Assembly: GCA_027493055.1 (NCBI GenBank)
Contig: JAPUDO010000118.1
Location: 54,143 to 118,142 of the forward strand
DNA: 64,000 nt
Direction of reading: 5' to 3'
Source of the DNA: Niabella sp.
GTDB taxonomy: Bacteria; Bacteroidota; Bacteroidia; Chitinophagales; Chitinophagaceae
The notes beneath the pieces are model-generated. The model was given only the letters and a program-made list of their open reading frames with translations, did not search any database and was not told where the DNA came from. Numbering within the stretch: the first letter of the stretch is position 1; every line of letters starts with the position of its first letter. The position numbers and the translations under genes are program-made. Below are positions 61,645 to 64,000 of this stretch, one piece after another.

Positions 61645-62721
61645 TTATTCTATAATTAGCCGATCTCCTGTAATATGATACTCAAACGGGTTCGATAATT
61701 TCATTATCCGCATAATTTTTCCCAAATCAGAATTATCATATATACCTGTAAACCGGTATTTCATCACTTCTTTATTTCTGAAAATTACCTGTATGTTAAA
61801 GGCTCTTTCCAGGTCCTTGGCAATATCTTCAAGAGATTTATTGTGAAACGCAAGCTGGTCATTGATCCAGGAAGTTTCAATCACTGTATTGTTTTGTACA
61901 GAAAGTGGTTGCACCTGCATCAGGCTGAAATTTTCCTCATTTTTTATTTTGGGCTCTGTTGCTGTAGCAACGCTTGCGTTAGGGTTATTATTTACAATGG
62001 TAAGTTTTTCATTAGGAACAAGCTCAATCTTTTTGTGGGTTTTGTTTTTCATGGTCACTTCTACTTTTCCTGTTACTAACGAGGTCTCAAAGATTGGTTC
62101 GTTCATATAGCTTCTCACATTAAAAGTAGTGCCCAGCACTTTAACATCTGCCTGCTCTGTGTGCACAAGAAAAGGACGCGTGGCATCATGAGTAACCTCA
62201 AAATAGGCTTCACCAACAAGGGTTACGGAGCGATCTTTCTTGCCAAACGATTCGTCATAAGTAATACGGGTATCATTGTTCAGCCATACTTTTGTTCCAT
62301 CAGGAAGCACAAGATTCGATTTCCCCCCTTTTTTAGTAGAGGCTGTAATGGGATGTGTTTTAACCGGCACTGCCCCGTCTTTTCTATTAAACAGAAATAG
62401 CAGCGAAACAAATAAAATAACCGCAGCTGCAGCGCCGATTTTATACAGAGAGAATGTCTTTTCTTTTTTAGCTTGCGGATCTTTTTTGCTAATCTTATCA
62501 AGCACAGCCGAATAGACTCTTTGTTTTGATGAAACCGGTAACTGATCAATATCAAAGATTCTTTTATTCAGAAAAAACTCCTCCACTATATTACCGAGGC
62601 GCTCTTTATGAGGCTCATTTTTAATGAGCTCAGACAGTTCTAATCTTTCGGGTAAGGTAATGTTGCCGGACAGTTTTTTGCCCAGTAATTCCAGTATCCT
62701 ATCTTCATTTGAGAAGCTCAT
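61645..62721 (-). CDS. FecR-family anti-sigma factor
   Basis: 358 residues. The cytoplasmic sigma-binding part comes first (about 1-90), then one membrane helix (IGAAAAVILFVSLLFLF, about 95-112), then the FecR domain with KGGKSNLVLPDGTKVWLNND, RSVTLVGEAYFEVTHDATRP and TTFNVRSY, and a C-terminal DUF4974-like domain (FHNKSLEDIAKDLERAFNIQ, FTGIYDNSDLGKIMRIM). FecR holds the ECF sigma factor until the SusC STN domain signals substrate. The gene is 43 bases after the sigma gene. Confidence 0.93.
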   Translation of the reverse strand: MSFSNEDRILELLGKKLSGNITLPERLELSELIKNEPHKERLGNIVEEFFLNKRIFDIDQLPVSSKQRVYSAVLDKISKKDPQAKKEKTFSLYKIGAAAAVILFVSLLFLFNRKDGAVPVKTHPITASTKKGGKSNLVLPDGTKVWLNNDTRITYDESFGKKDRSVTLVGEAYFEVTHDATRPFLVHTEQADVKVLGTTFNVRSYMNEPIFETSLVTGKVEVTMKNKTHKKIELVPNEKLTIVNNNPNASVATATEPKIKNEENFSLMQVQPLSVQNNTVIETSWINDQLAFHNKSLEDIAKDLERAFNIQVIFRNKEVMKYRFTGIYDNSDLGKIMRIMKLSNPFEYHITGDRLIIE

Positions 62722-62764
62722 CTGTTAATAAAGACAAGAATTTAAAGCCGAACCCCACAAAGCG

Positions 62765-63367
62765 TTAACCTTTTTTTTCTATTTTTTTAAAATAGGAAGA
62801 ATATTCTTCTAGCTCGTTCTCCAGGATGGAGATGATTTTTTTAAGTGCGATGGTCATTTGCCGCTCCACGGCCTTTACAGATATATTAAGCAGCTGAGCT
62901 ACCTCTGCATATTTCAAACCTTCATCCTTTACTAACCTGAAAATCAGTTTGCATTTGGGCGGTAGCAGATTGATGGCATTGTTAATGGAAATCAGGTTTT
63001 CCCGGTTAACCAATGTGTCGTTAAAGCTGTAATAATGAGAATCAAATTCATTGCCCAGATCCTCAACAAGAATGCTGTTTTTTTTGACCGCATTAGCTTT
63101 CCCTGACAAATAATTTAATGAGGTGTTCTTTGTTGCGGTATAAAGATATTGGGTAAAATTATTTATAGAAGGCAATGCCGTTTTATTAAGCCAGACTTTG
63201 TAAAAAACATCTCCAACAATTTCTTCGGCCTGGTGATTGTCCTTAACAATAGAATAGGCAAAGGAAAGCAGCCCCGGAAAATAATGATCGAAGATCTCCC
63301 TAAACGCAGTTTGATCCTCGCTTTCAGCCATACTGGTCAACAGCCATAAAATCTTACTTTGATCCAA
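62765..63367 (-). CDS. ECF RNA polymerase sigma factor
   Basis: 200 residues. Region 2 at about 18-90 (FREIFDHYFPGLLSFAYSIV, EEIVGDVFYKVW, TQYLYTATKNTSLNYL) and region 4 at about 125-185 (INNAINLLPPKCKLIFRLVK, EGLKYAEVAQLLNISVKAVE, ALKKIISIL). This is the Bacteroidota ECF type controlled by FecR. It should direct transcription of the susC-susD locus when the glycan is sensed. Order sigma, fecR, susC, susD on one strand supports this. Confidence 0.95.
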   Translation of the reverse strand: MDQSKILWLLTSMAESEDQTAFREIFDHYFPGLLSFAYSIVKDNHQAEEIVGDVFYKVWLNKTALPSINNFTQYLYTATKNTSLNYLSGKANAVKKNSILVEDLGNEFDSHYYSFNDTLVNRENLISINNAINLLPPKCKLIFRLVKDEGLKYAEVAQLLNISVKAVERQMTIALKKIISILENELEEYSSYFKKIEKKG

Positions 63368-63457
63368 AATAATTTCTTAATATGATTGAAAACCGTCAAT
63401 CAGGGGTTTGAGGGTTAAAATTAGTACTTTCTGTTAAAATACTAAATTTTACAAAAG

Positions 63458-63488
63458 TTGTACACAAGGCAAACGTATTTTAAATTTG
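63458..63488 (+). promoter_or_regulatory. promoter of the first ORF6N gene
   Basis: TTG (63458-63460) and TAAATTTG (63481-63488) are 20 bases apart and fit the Bacteroidota promoter. The ATG at 63506 follows 17 bases after the -7 box. The second gene copy has its own TAAATTTG at 63788-63795, overlapping the stop codon of the first. Confidence 0.5.
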
Positions 63489-63505
63489 AGAACAAAACCA
63501 GAATA

Positions 63506-63790
63506 ATGGCAAAAGAGTTAACGCTAAACGATGAAAAAGTAATCAGTAAAATCTATTTATTGCGCGGGCAAAAAGCGATGCTGGACAGGGATCTTGCTGA
63601 AATGTGCGGTGTGGAGACAAGAACATTGAATCAGGCTGTAAAGCGAAATATAAAACGGTTCCCCGAAGATTTTATGTTCCAGATGACGGAAGAAGAGCTG
63701 GAAGAATGGAAATCACAAAATGTGATATCCAATAAAGAAAGGGTGGGGTTACGCAAACTGCCAAACGTATTTACGGAAACAATGAGTTAA
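63506..63790 (+). CDS. ORF6N-domain protein, short copy
   Basis: 94 residues from the ATG at 63506. The ORF6N domain is clear: [40 protein letters not shown] and FPEDFMFQMTEEELEEWKSQ. The protein stops soon after RKLPNVFTETMS, where longer members continue with an FTEQGVAMLS-like segment and a C-terminal part, so this copy seems cut short. ORF6N proteins are DNA-binding proteins frequent in phages and mobile regions. A second copy follows in tandem 42 bases on. Confidence 0.8.
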   Translation: MAKELTLNDEKVISKIYLLRGQKAMLDRDLAEMCGVETRTLNQAVKRNIKRFPEDFMFQMTEEELEEWKSQNVISNKERVGLRKLPNVFTETMS

Positions 63791-63832
63791 ATTTGCCCAA
63801 TCAGGTAGCTTTTGAAAAACAAAACCAGAATA

Positions 63833-64000
63833 ATGGCAAAAGAGTTAATGCTAAACGATGAAAAAGTAATCAGTAAAATCTATTTACTGCGCGGGCAAAA
63901 AGTGATGCTGGACAGGGATCTTGCAGAAATGTACGGAGTAGAAACAAGGAGATTAAACGAACAGGTAAAGCGGAATGCGGAGCGGTTCCCGGAAAGTTTT
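63833..64000 (+). CDS. ORF6N-domain protein, second copy (runs off the window)
   Basis: 56 codons are visible and open at the right edge. The start [20 protein letters not shown] and the next residues ([20 protein letters not shown]) match the first copy closely; then the copies drift apart ([16 protein letters not shown]). The DNA match begins before the ATG (AACAAAACCAGAATAATGGC in both), so the duplication took the leader along. This copy has the more usual residues ([17 protein letters not shown]) and is probably the functional one. Confidence 0.8.
   Translation, partial: MAKELMLNDEKVISKIYLLRGQKVMLDRDLAEMYGVETRRLNEQVKRNAERFPESF

Noticed and set aside
1-64000. tRNA, rRNA, riboswitch or replication-origin sequences
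   Set aside because: No T-loop-like GGTTCGAATCC pattern in a cloverleaf context, no rRNA core sequence, no known riboswitch core and no DnaA-box cluster was recognised by reading; a covariance search would be needed to exclude them.

Overview
The window is chromosomal DNA of a Bacteroidota bacterium, most likely in or near the Chitinophagaceae. This is inferred from two SusC/SusD-type loci, an ECF sigma/FecR/STN-SusC cascade, type VI secretion proteins of the Bacteroidota kind, DUF922 and DUF4856 proteins, a two-lipoyl-domain SucB, and -7 promoter boxes of the form TAnnTTTG in front of several genes. No rRNA, tRNA or CRISPR array was seen.

Layout. 1-6135 (+): the 3' end of a susD gene, two sialidase-fold (BNR) proteins, a nucleoside hydrolase and a sialate O-acetylesterase-like enzyme form one carbohydrate-utilisation operon, met tail-to-tail by an AraC regulator. 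7.6-21.4 kb: an octahaem cytochrome c with HEAT and TPR repeats, menG/ubiE, a GntR regulator, engB, a DUF4856 lipoprotein, a MutS-like ATPase, dihydroorotase, an outer-membrane barrel and an LtaS-like sulfatase. 21.7-25.7 kb: a DUF922 gene with an in-frame stop in its signal peptide, then a minus-strand operon of AAA ATPase, PD-(D/E)XK nuclease and WYL regulator, which is a candidate defence island. 25.7-40.7 kb: mostly housekeeping genes: S41 protease, a BadF-type kinase with murQ, rpsT, sucA, an orphan LuxR-type regulator, sucB, an RsmB-like methyltransferase, a CHASE/PAS hybrid of sensor kinase plus receiver protein, and prfB with its programmed +1 frameshift.

40.8-43.7 kb (-) is a run of small proteins (DUF1801, SRPBCC, DHFR-like, cupin) in which two members are broken: an MmcQ/YjbR relic and an SRPBCC gene with an in-frame TAA. 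Then come an unusually short GH2 beta-mannosidase, pruA and pyrR. 49.6-54.7 kb holds four type VI secretion genes (tssB, tssC, tssD/hcp, tssH/clpV) with no baseplate or membrane-complex genes beside them. 55.1-63.4 kb (-) is a beta-glucan-type locus: ECF sigma, FecR, STN-SusC, SusD, GH16 lipoprotein. The window ends in a tandem duplication of an ORF6N-domain gene.

The most unusual material is non-coding. A family of composite intergenic repeats built from recurring 15-50 bp words occurs at about 7.4, 10.7-11.2, 12.3-12.5, 16.0-16.3, 48.6-49.5 and 54.7-55.1 kb. Three copies begin exactly at a stop codon, and direct copies bracket the type VI genes. A second family consists of double hairpins whose stems differ in sequence while the linker between them (CATAG-like) is kept (13.4, 48.9, 52.0-52.2 kb). 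In one place it lies against a 114-bp MITE-like inverted-repeat element.
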